From positions 1-64,000 of the forward strand of contig CBFIFE010000004.1 of the NCBI GenBank assembly GCA_965661765.1: 64,000 bases of DNA. Reading direction: 5' to 3'. This stretch comes from JBMYZL01 sp965661765 (lineage in GTDB: Bacteria; Bacteroidota; Bacteroidia; Flavobacteriales_D; Sanyastnellaceae). Both the position numbers and the translations under genes were made by a program. Below, in pieces: positions 1-9,195 of this stretch (positions are counted from its first letter, which is position 1; the number at the start of each line of letters is the position of its first letter). The notes beneath the pieces are model-generated. The model ran no database searches. It saw only the letters and a list, made by a program, of their open reading frames with translations, and was not told the origin of the DNA.

Positions 1-63
1 GTGGGAGAACGCATTTTGAAGTGGTTTGGCGTCATGCGCCCCACGGATTTGGACAACTTCTGA
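1..63 (+). CDS. 3' end of a large surface protein gene (partial), paralogue of the gene at 57259-61431
   Basis: Only the last 20 codons and the TGA stop are in the window. The encoded tail (VGERILKWFG, then VMRPTDLDNF) is identical to the C-terminus of the 1390-residue protein at 57259-61431. The nucleotide sequences differ at one of 63 positions and diverge just after the stop. In the complete copy this tail closes an immunoglobulin-like, FlgD/T9SS-like C-terminal domain. What follows here is a new promoter and a TonB-dependent receptor, whereas the complete copy is followed by a PorV-like gene, so the copies sit in different contexts. The function is unknown beyond being a likely exported surface protein. 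Confidence 0.8.
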   Translation: MGERILKWFGVMRPTDLDNF

Positions 64-174
64 GCAGCGCGATGCGTGTGAAACGTTAAATGTTTCCAAT
101 TCCATAGAATTCGGCCGAAGAAATGCAGGTTTGCGCTCCTGTGGAATTCAATTTTCCGCCTGACTTTTGCGCCC

Positions 175-2538
175 ATGAAGGTCAACAGACAAGGGATGCT
201 GGCAGGGGCAGTCTCGATTTGCCTGATGGTGAATGTGGCGACTGCTTTGGGCCAAACCAGCCAACGTCCCATCATTTCAGGCACCGTCTTGGACGATGCG
301 ACCGGTGAGTCCTTGATCGGTGCGCACATCCTCAGTGACGGTGCGGTGCCTGTCGGTGCGATGAGCAATGAATATGGGTATTTCAATTTGCGGGCGCCAG
401 AGGATGCCACGCAGGTGTTGTTCAAGTACATCGGATACCAAACCGACACCCTGCGATTGAATGCGCCTCCTTTCCAAAACCGGGAAGTGCGCCTGAAGCC
501 TTTGGCCATTTTGACAGATGCGGCCGTTGTGGAGGCACAGGGAACCACGGCTTTGGAACAGGGAGAGCGCCTGGGGACCCTGGAATTGCGGCCTGCCGAG
601 GCGCGATCCATTCCACAATTGTTTGGCGAACGGGACGTGATCAAAGCCATTCAGCTCATGCCCGGCGTTCAAGCGACTTCAGACGGGGGCTCTGGGTTTT
701 TCGTTCGGGGCGGTGGGGCTGACCAGAATCTGATCTTGCTCGATGAGGCGCCAGTGTACAACCCATCGCATTTGCTGGGATTTTTCAGCGTCTTCAATGG
801 CGACGCACTCAACAACGCGGATTTGTACAAATCTGGCATTCCTGCCCGGTACGGGGGTCGGGCGTCGAGTGTGTTGGACATTCGGATGAAGGATGGCAAT
901 GCGCGGAAGTTCCAGGCGAACGGTGGGATTGGCCTGATCTCCAGCCGCCTGACATTGGAAACACCATTTGACGAAGGGCGGGGTTCCGCGTTGATCAGCG
1001 GCCGAAGGACTTACGCAGATTTGTTTCTGCTGCTTTCCAATGACACCGCCCTCCAGAACACGGACTTGTATTTTTATGACCTCAATGCGAAGGTGAACTA
1101 TCGCTTGAATGAAAAGAACAGGCTCTACCTCAGCTTTTACAACGGTCGGGATGATTTCGATTTTGCTGACGCTTTCTTGCTGAGGTGGGGGAACCGAACA
1201 GCGACGCTTCGATTGAATTCCTTGTTGGGTGATCGTCTGTTTTTGAACAGCTCTGTCATTTGGAGCGATTATGCCTACAGGTTTGGGTTTGGAAATGAAG
1301 ATTTTGGATTCTTTCGCGATGCGGGCATCCGCGATGTGCAAGTGAAAGAGGATTTCTCATGGTATGCTGCGGAGAACCACACCTTGCGGTTTGGTGCGCA
1401 ATGGATTCAGCACAAGTTTTCTGATGAGGTCTCCATTGATTCGGTTCCCGCACCGGCGAGGGTGGGGTGGGAGAGTTCCATTTATGTGGAGGACATGTGG
1501 ACCGTCACACCGAACTGGAAGCTCAATTTGGGGGTGCGCTATGCGCGATTTGATTTGCGTTCAGGCCCCGTGTACGAGGTAACGCCAGAAGGAGACTTGG
1601 GCACGATTTTGTCCTCTCCGGATGCTTTCGAAGGGACATTGGGCACCGGTGGGCTCGAGCCCAGGCTGTCTTTGACCGGTGCCATTTCCCCGCGCCATGC
1701 ACTCAAATTTTCGTTGGAGCGCAACCGGCAGTTCATGCATTTGGTGACGAACTCAGCTGCAGGCAACCCAACCGATTTGTGGATGCCCGTTTCCAACAAC
1801 ATCCAGCCCGTCACTGCAGACCAAATCTCATTGGGTTGGTCCACCTCGCCGGAGGATGGCGCTTGGACCCTGTCGGCAGAGACATATTACAAGCGCATGG
1901 ACAATTTACTGGAGTTCAAAATTGGTGCTGATGTCTTTGCCCCGACGACGCTGGAGACGGAGGTGGTCGCTGGCTCCGGTGAGGCATATGGTCTGGAGCT
2001 GTATGCCAAAAAATCCATCGGAGACTTGACGGGTTGGATCAGCTACACGTTGAGCCGATCCTTCCGGACGTTTGACGCCATTGACGATGGCGACCCATTT
2101 CCGGCAGCCAGCGACCGGATGCATGATGTGAGCGTGGTCGGGATGTGGGACATCAGCCCGCGATGGGCCCTCTCGGCAAATTGGGTATATCACACGGGGG
2201 ATCCGGCCACATTCCCAACCGGACTGTACAACCTCGATGGGCGTTTGGTTCCACAATACACAGAGCGGAACGCCGGCCGTTTCCCAGCGTACCACCGCCT
2301 AGATGTCGGCGTCGTGCTCCGCAAACCCCGCACGTCCAATCCGCTGGCCTCCGGCACCACAGCTTGGGACACCTTCCGAGGCGGAGAGTGGACGTTCTCT
2401 TGCTACAATGCTTACGGGAGAGAGAACACCTATTTCATTGATTTCCGGCCATCTGAAGCTGACCCAGCCGTTCAAGAAGCGGTGTCTACGGCCTTGTTCA
2501 AATTCGTACCCTCCATCAGCTATGACTTCAAATTTTAA
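175..2538 (+). CDS. TonB-dependent outer-membrane receptor with N-terminal carboxypeptidase-like domain
   Basis: A 787-residue receptor predicted to import an unknown ligand across the outer membrane using TonB-ExbBD energy. Residues 1-27 look like a signal peptide ending at ALGQ. Residues about 31-96 form a carboxypeptidase-regulatory-like beta-sandwich (SGTVLDDATGE, then GYFNLRAP). A plug domain follows at about 125-235 (FFVRGGGADQNLILLDEAPV, then GIPARYGGRASSVLDIRMKDG), and the rest alternates as an outer-membrane beta-barrel ending SYDFKF. The length is shorter than SusC-type receptors (about 1000) and typical of the receptors paired with DUF4249 lipoproteins, one of which begins 17 nt before this stop. 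A near-consensus -7 box, GACTTTTG, lies at 162-169, five bases before the ATG. The substrate cannot be read from the sequence. Confidence 0.88.
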   Translation: MKVNRQGMLAGAVSICLMVNVATALGQTSQRPIISGTVLDDATGESLIGAHILSDGAVPVGAMSNEYGYFNLRAPEDATQVLFKYIGYQTDTLRLNAPPFQNREVRLKPLAILTDAAVVEAQGTTALEQGERLGTLELRPAEARSIPQLFGERDVIKAIQLMPGVQATSDGGSGFFVRGGGADQNLILLDEAPVYNPSHLLGFFSVFNGDALNNADLYKSGIPARYGGRASSVLDIRMKDGNARKFQANGGIGLISSRLTLETPFDEGRGSALISGRRTYADLFLLLSNDTALQNTDLYFYDLNAKVNYRLNEKNRLYLSFYNGRDDFDFADAFLLRWGNRTATLRLNSLLGDRLFLNSSVIWSDYAYRFGFGNEDFGFFRDAGIRDVQVKEDFSWYAAENHTLRFGAQWIQHKFSDEVSIDSVPAPARVGWESSIYVEDMWTVTPNWKLNLGVRYARFDLRSGPVYEVTPEGDLGTILSSPDAFEGTLGTGGLEPRLSLTGAISPRHALKFSLERNRQFMHLVTNSAAGNPTDLWMPVSNNIQPVTADQISLGWSTSPEDGAWTLSAETYYKRMDNLLEFKIGADVFAPTTLETEVVAGSGEAYGLELYAKKSIGDLTGWISYTLSRSFRTFDAIDDGDPFPAASDRMHDVSVVGMWDISPRWALSANWVYHTGDPATFPTGLYNLDGRLVPQYTERNAGRFPAYHRLDVGVVLRKPRTSNPLASGTTAWDTFRGGEWTFSCYNAYGRENTYFIDFRPSEADPAVQEAVSTALFKFVPSISYDFKF

Positions 2539-3355
2539 ACGCCTGGCTTGGGTCCTGACCGGATCCGTTGTGCTGATGTCATGTGAACGCGTGATTGACC
2601 TGGATGTGGGTGAAAATGCTTCGTTGCCAGTGATGAGTTTTCGATTGAATGTGGATTCAGGCCAAATCCTGGGCACCATCTCCCAATCTGTCTCCTACTT
2701 CAGTCCAGAAGTCCCACCTGTTGTCCTGGATGCAGAGGTGCAACTGTCCACGGAGGGAGGGGATTTGTTTCCTGTGCCCGTCCAGGAATTGTCCGGATTT
2801 TACGTCAATCAAGAGATCGGCGATGCGTTTGCGGATGGCGCGCCGGCGCGTTTGGAGGTGACAATCGATGGTCAAACTTATGCGGCCACGAACAATGCGC
2901 CGCAAACTGCATTGCGCATGGACTCATTGCAAGTTCTCGAGGTGCCTGACTTCGGCTTCGGCCCACCGGTGCCTGAGGATTCTTTGCTCAAGGACTTCCA
3001 AGTGGTTTGCCATTTCCCTGCCACAACAAGCAGCCACAATGTTCTGATCGAGTATTTCGTCGACGGCGAACCCGAGACGGGCACAACTCAGGTCTTGAAG
3101 ACCACACCCAACATCGAGACCATTGTGCCTTTGGGTTGGAACCAGCGGTTCTTTCAGCCGGGTGAAACGGTTTTGGTCTGGACTTGGACCCTCTCAGAGG
3201 CGAGTTATGACTATTGGCTCGCTTTGGGCAACATCGCCGGCTCGGTAGGTCCTGGCGGCGTCCCCGGCAACCCGCCCAATCACTGGGATGGTTCTGCTTT
3301 GGGTCACTTCACAGTGGGCAAGCTGGACGTGTCCGAGGTCACCATCGGCGAATGA
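2522..3355 (+). CDS. DUF4249-family surface or periplasmic lipoprotein
   Basis: A 277-residue protein. I chose the ATG at 2522, inside the end of the receptor gene, because it places a short hydrophobic signal (LAWVLTGSVVLMSC) directly before a lipobox cysteine followed by ERVIDLDVG. The ERVIDLD opening and the overall pattern of short beta-strands match the DUF4249 lipoproteins of Bacteroidota, which are usually encoded directly downstream of a TonB receptor. The 17-nt overlap implies translational coupling. By analogy with SusCD-like pairs it may help capture the ligand at the receptor, but that is inference; no ligand-binding residues are recognisable. Confidence 0.75.
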   Translation: MTSNFKRLAWVLTGSVVLMSCERVIDLDVGENASLPVMSFRLNVDSGQILGTISQSVSYFSPEVPPVVLDAEVQLSTEGGDLFPVPVQELSGFYVNQEIGDAFADGAPARLEVTIDGQTYAATNNAPQTALRMDSLQVLEVPDFGFGPPVPEDSLLKDFQVVCHFPATTSSHNVLIEYFVDGEPETGTTQVLKTTPNIETIVPLGWNQRFFQPGETVLVWTWTLSEASYDYWLALGNIAGSVGPGGVPGNPPNHWDGSALGHFTVGKLDVSEVTIGE

Positions 3356-3372
3356 TTCTGGATCTGTCCGGT

Positions 3373-3401
3373 TTTGTCATGAAAATGTCGACCTACTTTT
3401 G
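3373..3401 (+). promoter_or_regulatory. Predicted promoter of the RND efflux operon
   Basis: TTTG at 3373-3376, a 17-base spacer, then TACTTTTG at 3394-3401, an exact match to the Bacteroidota -7 element TAnnTTTG. The adaptor ATG follows about 73 nt downstream, so this operon would have an ordinary leader, unlike several genes further on. Confidence 0.5.
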
Positions 3402-3474
3402 GTGTTGAAGAAATTGGTTTTGTAGTTCTCCTCCAGATGCGCACAGCATCTTGACCCTAACAACGATTGTCCAT

Positions 3475-4608
3475 ATGGTGAAGACCCTTCTCCGTTTTGT
3501 TGCTGGCCTGGCCATTTTGGCGGTCGGAATTTTTGTAATGCAAGGCCTGATCGGCATGAAAACCGAGCCGCCGGTGAAAGTGCGCCCGGTGGTTGCGCGT
3601 CCGGTCAAGGCAATGGAGGTGGGTTTGACGGCAAACCGTCCAGAGACCCCGATTGAAGGACGTGTGGATGCCATGTACCGGATGTCCTTGTTTGCCGAAG
3701 TCAATGGTGTTTTGGCCATTGGAGGCAAGGAATTTCGGGAGGGGGCTTCTTTTGCAGCCGGCGAGGTCCTTTTGCGGATGGAGGACAGCGAGCCTCGAGC
3801 GGCCCTTGTCGCGCAACGCAGCGCATTTTTGCAGAGCCTCAGCATGATTTTGGCGGATATCCAAACCGATTTCCCCGCTTCCGCAGGCGCTTGGATGCAA
3901 TATGCCACAGGTTTGAATGTGGAGGAACCCTTGCCGGACTTGCCCGAGCCCGTGTCCTCTCGGGAGCGGCTCTTTCTGGCGAACAAAGGCATTCTGAGTG
4001 CGTTCTACAACATTCAATCGGCGGAGGAGCGGCTGTCGAAGTACCAAGTGCGGGCACCGTTCACGGGGGTATTGACAGAGGCTCTGGTTCAACCGGGCGG
4101 GCTTGTCCGAGCTGGCCAACCCATGGGGACCTTTGTGGGCGACGGCACCTTCGAGGTCCGGTCAGCGGTGCATTCGAGGTATTTGAAAGTCGTGTCCCCG
4201 GGGGACAGCGTGGCATTTGTGGATGAGCGTGGAGCGGTTGCAGCCATTGGTCAGGTGGCCAGGGTGGCTTCCAATGTGGATCCGTCGACGCAGTCGGCCA
4301 GTGTTTTTTGCCAAATCCAGTCCAACGCAACGGCCACGTTGCGCGACGGACTGTATCTCTCGGGCACCGTTTTCAGCGAAGAAATCTCGGACAGCTTCGA
4401 GCTGGATTTGGCCTTGGTTTCGCCCGAGAGCAACGTTTACGTGATTGTCGATGAGGGTGATTCGTCGGTTTTGAGGAAGCGGGAGGTCGAAGTGCTGTTT
4501 CGGTCCCAAGAGCAGGCCATTGTTGCTGGACTTCAAGACGGGGATTTGTTGTTGTCGGCGCCCATCAGTGGCGCCTACGATGGCATGCCTGTGAACATCG
4601 TCGAATGA
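3475..4608 (+). CDS. RND efflux periplasmic adaptor (HlyD/membrane fusion protein family)
   Basis: A 377-residue adaptor that would link the inner-membrane RND pump encoded next to the TolC-type channel after it. I chose the ATG at 3475 over a TTG at 3451 because it starts directly before the membrane anchor (residues about 4-23, FVAGLAILAVGIFV). Two lipoyl-like half motifs flank a helical hairpin: GRVDAMYRMSLFAEVNGVL near residue 62 and YQVRAPFTGVLTEALVQPGG near residue 195. A beta-barrel domain follows. The gene is 10 nt from the pump gene. The exported compound (drug, metal or metabolite) cannot be told from this sequence. Confidence 0.85.
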   Translation: MVKTLLRFVAGLAILAVGIFVMQGLIGMKTEPPVKVRPVVARPVKAMEVGLTANRPETPIEGRVDAMYRMSLFAEVNGVLAIGGKEFREGASFAAGEVLLRMEDSEPRAALVAQRSAFLQSLSMILADIQTDFPASAGAWMQYATGLNVEEPLPDLPEPVSSRERLFLANKGILSAFYNIQSAEERLSKYQVRAPFTGVLTEALVQPGGLVRAGQPMGTFVGDGTFEVRSAVHSRYLKVVSPGDSVAFVDERGAVAAIGQVARVASNVDPSTQSASVFCQIQSNATATLRDGLYLSGTVFSEEISDSFELDLALVSPESNVYVIVDEGDSSVLRKREVEVLFRSQEQAIVAGLQDGDLLLSAPISGAYDGMPVNIVE

Positions 4609-4618
4609 GCAGGGTGTC

Positions 4619-7600
4619 ATGAGGAATTTGATCCAGTACTTCGTTCGGTACAACCTGACCGGTGACATGTTGATGATTGCGATTTTGGTCGCAGGCTACG
4701 TCGGTCTTTCGAATTTGAGGTCGAACTTTTTTCCGGAGGTCGCCTCGAAGACCATCCAAATTCAGGTGGTTTACCCCGGTGCTTCGCCCGAAGAGGTGGA
4801 GGAGGGCATCGTCTCGAAGATTGAGGAGAATTTGCAAGGGATTGCGGGTTTGGACCAAGTCAAGTCCATTTGCAACGAAAACGCAGGAAACATCACCATA
4901 GAGGTCTTGGATGCACGGGAAACCGACGAGATCTTGCAGGATGTCAAGAATGCGGTCGATCGCATCGCCAGCTTCCCTATGGGCATGGAACCGCCCATCG
5001 TTTTCAAACAAGATGCTGTGGGCGTTGCGTTCTCCTTTGCCGTTGTGGGCGTGGATGACCTGCAGGTGTTGAAGCAAGAAGCCCGCCGAATCGAGCAGGA
5101 ATTGCGGGCGGTGGAAGGGATCAGCCAAATCCAGCTCTCCGGGTTCCCCGACGAAGAAATTGAGATTCGCCTGCGGGCGGAGCAAATGACCGAACTCAAT
5201 TTGACGATTGCGGAAGTGGCGAATGCGGTTCGGGCGGCGAACATTGAGACCACCGGTGGCAGATTGAAGACAGAGGCCGAGGAGTTGATCATTCGGGGGC
5301 GCTACCGCTCCTATGAGGCGGAAGCTTTGCGAGACATCGTGGTCCGGGCCGAAAGTTCCGGTCGGGTGGTTCGCCTCGATGATGTCGCTGAAGTCCGAGA
5401 CCAATGGGCGGACAACGATCCTTCTCGGAATTGGTTCAACGGTCAACCGGCGGCCGTGGTGACGGTCAACAATTTGAATTCGGAAAGCATCTTGGACATC
5501 GCGGCTTACATCCGGGAATTCATCGATGCCTACAACGAACGAAACGCTGACACCCGCATCGAAGTGATTCGCGATTCCTCTGTGGTTTTGAATCAGCGCA
5601 TTGAATTGCTCTTCAACAACGGCATTGTTGGCTTCCTGCTGGTGGTGTTGTTTTTGGCCTTGTTTCTGAACATTCGGCTGGCCTTTTGGGTGGCCTTGGC
5701 CATTCCGGTGTCTTTTGCGGGCATGTTCATGCTGGCAGACCAAGTGGGCATCACCATCAACGTCATCTCCCTTTTTGGAATGATTTTGGTCATCGGCATT
5801 CTCGTCGATGATGGCATCGTCATTGCGGAGAACATTTACCAGCATTACGAACGTGGGGCCTCGCGTCTGCGGGCCACCATTGACGGTACTTTGGAGGTTC
5901 TGCCTGCCGTCTTTGCGGCCATTGCCACCACTGTTGTCGCCTTCAGCGCGTTTTTTTACATCGAAGGTCAGTTGGGGGATTTTTTCAAGGACATGGCGAA
6001 GGTCATTATGCTCACCCTCGTTTTCTCCTTGGTCGAAGGAGCGTTGATTCTGCCGGCGCACGTGGGGCACTCCAAAGCGTTGCGGCGGGATTTCAAGCCC
6101 AACGCTTTGGAAAGGGCGATGCGCAATGCAATGGCCGGCATGCGGGACAAGTTGTATGCCCCCGTTTTGCGTTTCACGATGAAGTCTCCTTGGGTCATGT
6201 TCGCCATGATTGTCAGCCTTTTCTTGGTGGCAGTCCCCGGCTTGATTGGTGGCGGGTTTGTGAAGACGACGTTCTTTCCCTTCATCGAAGGAGACAATTT
6301 GACCATCAACTTGCAGATGCAAGCGGGGACACGCGACCCCATCACCAAAGCTCAGTTGGACAAAATTGAGTCGGCCATCTGGTCGGTCAATGCGGAAATC
6401 AGCGCTCAAAGGGAGGACACCCTTCAGATGATTCAGGCGGTGGACAAGAGACTGGGTCCGTCGACATATGCAGGAATCGTCAATGTTCAGTTGCTCGATG
6501 GCGAGCGACGCGGCATGGCGTCCACCGACATCAGCGCCTTGATTCGAGAGCGCGTCGGTCCGATTTATGGGGCAGAGAACCTCAGTTTTGCGGCTTTTTC
6601 TCCATTTGGCAGACCCGTGAGCGTGTCTTTGTTGGGCAACAACTTGGAGGCTTTGGATGCAGCCATTGACGAATTGAAGACTGCCATGCTCGATCGAGAG
6701 GACCTCAAGGACGTCACTGACAACAATCAGAAGGGTGCCCAGGAAGTCGAACTGACGCTCAAGCCACGAGCGCGGCAGCTCGGGTTGACCGAATTGGAAA
6801 TCATGTCCCAGATTCGCCAAGGGTTTTTCGGCGCCGAAGTTCAGCGTTTGCAGCGTGGACGCGATGAAGTGCGGGTTTGGGTTCGTTTGGACGAAAGGGA
6901 TCGCGCCTCTCTTGGTGCCTTGAATGATTATCGCATTCGGCTCATCAATGGGTCGCTCGTGCCGCTGACGGAGCTCGCTGAAGTGACGGTGGCCCGGGGC
7001 ATCAGTTCCATCAATCGCCTGTACGGACAACGCGAAGTGCAAGTAAGTGCGGATTTGGCCGGATCATGGGTCAGTGCAACCGATGCAAATGCAGACATTC
7101 GGGACAACGTTGTGCCGGCAGTTTTGGCCCATTATCCCTCCGTGACCGCGAGTTTCGAAGGCCAAAACCGCGAACAAGCGAAATCCCAGTCCTCCATTCA
7201 GCGGGTCTTGCCGCTGATTTTTGCGCTGATGTTGTTCATCATCATCCTCACCTTCAGGTCGCCCCTTCAAGGGATTGCGGTGTTTGGGCTGATCCCATTT
7301 GGACTGATTGGCGTCAGTTTGGGGCATTGGATTTTGGGGGCCCAAATCAGCCTGTTTTCCATTCTGGGCATGCTGGCATTGATTGGCATTTTGGTGAACG
7401 ATGCCTTGGTGTTTGTGGCGGCTTACAACACGAACCTCAAAGCAGGTCAGGCACACCGGGACGCGGTGTGGGCGGCAGGGATGAGCCGTTTCCGGCCCAT
7501 CATTCTCACTTCAGTGACAACGGTAGCTGGTCTGGCTCCACTGATGCTGAACAAGTCGTTTCAGGCCCAATTCTTGATTCCGATGGCCATCAGTGTTGCA

Positions 7601-7786
7601 TTCGGATTGCTGTTTGTGACGGTCATCATTCTCGTTCTTCTGCCGATTTTCTTGTTGTGGATCAATCCATTGCATCGCTCATGGGTTTGGGTGAAGAAGG
7701 GGAATTGGCTGGATCCGGATGCGGCAGAGCCGGCGAACAGAGAGGATGTTGAAATCGCCAAAATGGATGGCTCATGGGACAAATGA
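4619..7786 (+). CDS. RND family efflux pump, inner-membrane permease (AcrB-like)
   Basis: A 1055-residue protein of the usual length for RND pumps. The first membrane helix is at about residues 18-36. Helices 2-6 occupy about 335-480, with the paired acidic residues of the proton relay in TM4 (GILVDDGIVIAEN, near residue 395). A second repeat has helices near 530 and 865-1010 (ALIGILVNDALVFVAAYN replaces the acidic pair, as is normal in the second half). Large periplasmic porter and docking loops lie after TM1 and TM7 (YPGASPEEVEEGIVSKIEE in the first). It would use proton motive force to export substrates through the adaptor at 3475 and the channel at 7774. The last 13 nt overlap the TolC gene, so the three form one operon. 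Confidence 0.92.
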   Translation: MRNLIQYFVRYNLTGDMLMIAILVAGYVGLSNLRSNFFPEVASKTIQIQVVYPGASPEEVEEGIVSKIEENLQGIAGLDQVKSICNENAGNITIEVLDARETDEILQDVKNAVDRIASFPMGMEPPIVFKQDAVGVAFSFAVVGVDDLQVLKQEARRIEQELRAVEGISQIQLSGFPDEEIEIRLRAEQMTELNLTIAEVANAVRAANIETTGGRLKTEAEELIIRGRYRSYEAEALRDIVVRAESSGRVVRLDDVAEVRDQWADNDPSRNWFNGQPAAVVTVNNLNSESILDIAAYIREFIDAYNERNADTRIEVIRDSSVVLNQRIELLFNNGIVGFLLVVLFLALFLNIRLAFWVALAIPVSFAGMFMLADQVGITINVISLFGMILVIGILVDDGIVIAENIYQHYERGASRLRATIDGTLEVLPAVFAAIATTVVAFSAFFYIEGQLGDFFKDMAKVIMLTLVFSLVEGALILPAHVGHSKALRRDFKPNALERAMRNAMAGMRDKLYAPVLRFTMKSPWVMFAMIVSLFLVAVPGLIGGGFVKTTFFPFIEGDNLTINLQMQAGTRDPITKAQLDKIESAIWSVNAEISAQREDTLQMIQAVDKRLGPSTYAGIVNVQLLDGERRGMASTDISALIRERVGPIYGAENLSFAAFSPFGRPVSVSLLGNNLEALDAAIDELKTAMLDREDLKDVTDNNQKGAQEVELTLKPRARQLGLTELEIMSQIRQGFFGAEVQRLQRGRDEVRVWVRLDERDRASLGALNDYRIRLINGSLVPLTELAEVTVARGISSINRLYGQREVQVSADLAGSWVSATDANADIRDNVVPAVLAHYPSVTASFEGQNREQAKSQSSIQRVLPLIFALMLFIIILTFRSPLQGIAVFGLIPFGLIGVSLGHWILGAQISLFSILGMLALIGILVNDALVFVAAYNTNLKAGQAHRDAVWAAGMSRFRPIILTSVTTVAGLAPLMLNKSFQAQFLIPMAISVAFGLLFVTVIILVLLPIFLLWINPLHRSWVWVKKGNWLDPDAAEPANREDVEIAKMDGSWDK

Positions 7787-9159
7787 AGATGATGAGAACC
7801 AAGATCCCCCTTCTGCTTGCCCGCCGTTTGTCCATTTGTTTTGTGCTTCTGGGCAGCGTGTTTGTCGGACAGGGTCAACAGCCATTGAGTCTGCTGGAGG
7901 CTACCCAGCTGGCGTTGAGTCACAATTACGGCATCGAACTGGGCCGCTTGCGGGCAGATGCCGCTGCGCTCAACAACGCCTGGGGTGCTGCAGGGGCTTT
8001 GCCGCAAATTGGGCTCACGGCCACCACGGCTTCGGCGGTCAGTGACCAAAGCGAAAACCCGACTTCCTTCATCCAGGAACGTCTCGAGTCAGAGTCGGTG
8101 AACATTGGGGGGCAACTCAACTGGACCTTGTTTGATGGTCTGGGCATGTTTGCGAACAAACGCAGATTGGAATTGCTGACCGAGCAAAGTGCTGGCGAAT
8201 TGGACTTGTTGATTGAGCAGTCTCTGTTGGCGGTGATCACTGCCTATCAGTCGGTGGTTGTTCAGGATGTCGCCCTCGAGGCGTTGGAAGCATCGATGGC
8301 GATGAGCCGCGATCGTTTGGATTGGCTCTCCACGCGGCGGTCGGTTGGTGCAGCAGGCGAATTTGACAACTTGCAATTTGAAAATGCACTCCTTTTGGAC
8401 AGTGCCGCCTGGGTCCGTCAGAAAGTTGCCCGTCGGACTGCACAGCGGAATCTGAATCGATTGATGGGGACGGACGAGACCCAACAATGGGCATTGACAA
8501 GTTCGTTGGTGGTGTTGCAGACAGCCGATCAACGTTTTCCGGATGAGGAAGGCCTCATCAACAAGGCGCTCAACACGACCACCACTGTGCGGAATGCCAT
8601 GCTCACAGTGCAATTGGCAGAGACGGGGATGGATCAGGCTGAGTCGAGGCTGTACCCGACGCTGGGCTTGAATGTCAACCTCGGGGATGTTCGAAGCCAA
8701 TTCGCCGCAGGCGATCTCTCGGGCGAAGGCCGCACAAAAAACCAGTCCGCGACCCTTGCCTTGAATTTCAACTTGTTCAATGGTGGAGCGACCAAGCGCG
8801 CCATTGAGCAGGCGCGAATTCAGCTCGACATTGCGGAAACCAACCGCATGAACGAGCGGGCGGCGGTGGCCCAATTGCTTCGTGATGCCTTGGACCGCTA
8901 CCGGACGCAGGAGGAGCTGTACGGGATTGCTCGAGAAACGACAGCCAACGCAGAAGCCCTCCTGGCCATCGCAGAAACGCGTTACGATTTGGGTGCTCTG
9001 AGCAGTTTTGACTTGCGCGAAGTTCAACTCTCAGTGCTGCAGGCCAAGCTTCGCGAAGTCCAAGAATTGCAGGCCTGGCACCAATCCCAATGGGATGTGG
9101 AGCGCCTCACGGGTGGCCTTCTCTCGGGCTATGGCGTTGTTGCTCGACCGGCAGAGTAA
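7774..9159 (+). CDS. TolC-family outer-membrane efflux channel
   Basis: A 461-residue protein with a signal peptide in the first 35 or so residues (LLARRLSICFVLLGSVFVG, then QGQQ). Two OEP repeats follow, rich in long heptad-like helices (LSLLEATQLALSHNYGIELG at the start of the mature protein and a second repeat from about residue 250). It should form the trimeric outer-membrane duct of the tripartite efflux system. The start overlaps the end of the pump gene by 13 nt; ATGs at 7789 and 7792 are alternatives. It closes the operon, and no terminator hairpin is evident before the next gene. Confidence 0.88.
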   Translation: MGQMKMMRTKIPLLLARRLSICFVLLGSVFVGQGQQPLSLLEATQLALSHNYGIELGRLRADAAALNNAWGAAGALPQIGLTATTASAVSDQSENPTSFIQERLESESVNIGGQLNWTLFDGLGMFANKRRLELLTEQSAGELDLLIEQSLLAVITAYQSVVVQDVALEALEASMAMSRDRLDWLSTRRSVGAAGEFDNLQFENALLLDSAAWVRQKVARRTAQRNLNRLMGTDETQQWALTSSLVVLQTADQRFPDEEGLINKALNTTTTVRNAMLTVQLAETGMDQAESRLYPTLGLNVNLGDVRSQFAAGDLSGEGRTKNQSATLALNFNLFNGGATKRAIEQARIQLDIAETNRMNERAAVAQLLRDALDRYRTQEELYGIARETTANAEALLAIAETRYDLGALSSFDLREVQLSVLQAKLREVQELQAWHQSQWDVERLTGGLLSGYGVVARPAE

Positions 9160-9183
9160 TCATCGCTACCTTGTCGCGTACAA

Positions 9184-9191
9184 TATTTTTC
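9184..9191 (+). promoter_or_regulatory. Possible -7 element of the radical SAM cluster
   Basis: TATTTTTC matches TAnnTTTG at seven of eight positions and lies four bases before the ATG at 9196. The same spacing recurs at several better-matching boxes in this window, which supports a nearly leaderless transcript for the four-gene cluster. Confidence 0.35.
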
Positions 9192-9195
9192 GTCG

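Noticed and set aside
4565..7042. An 825-codon open frame on the minus strand opposite the RND pump gene
   Set aside because: It mirrors the codon pattern of a clear RND gene, has no family motif and is rich in His, Gln and Asn as expected of an antisense frame in GC-rich coding DNA.
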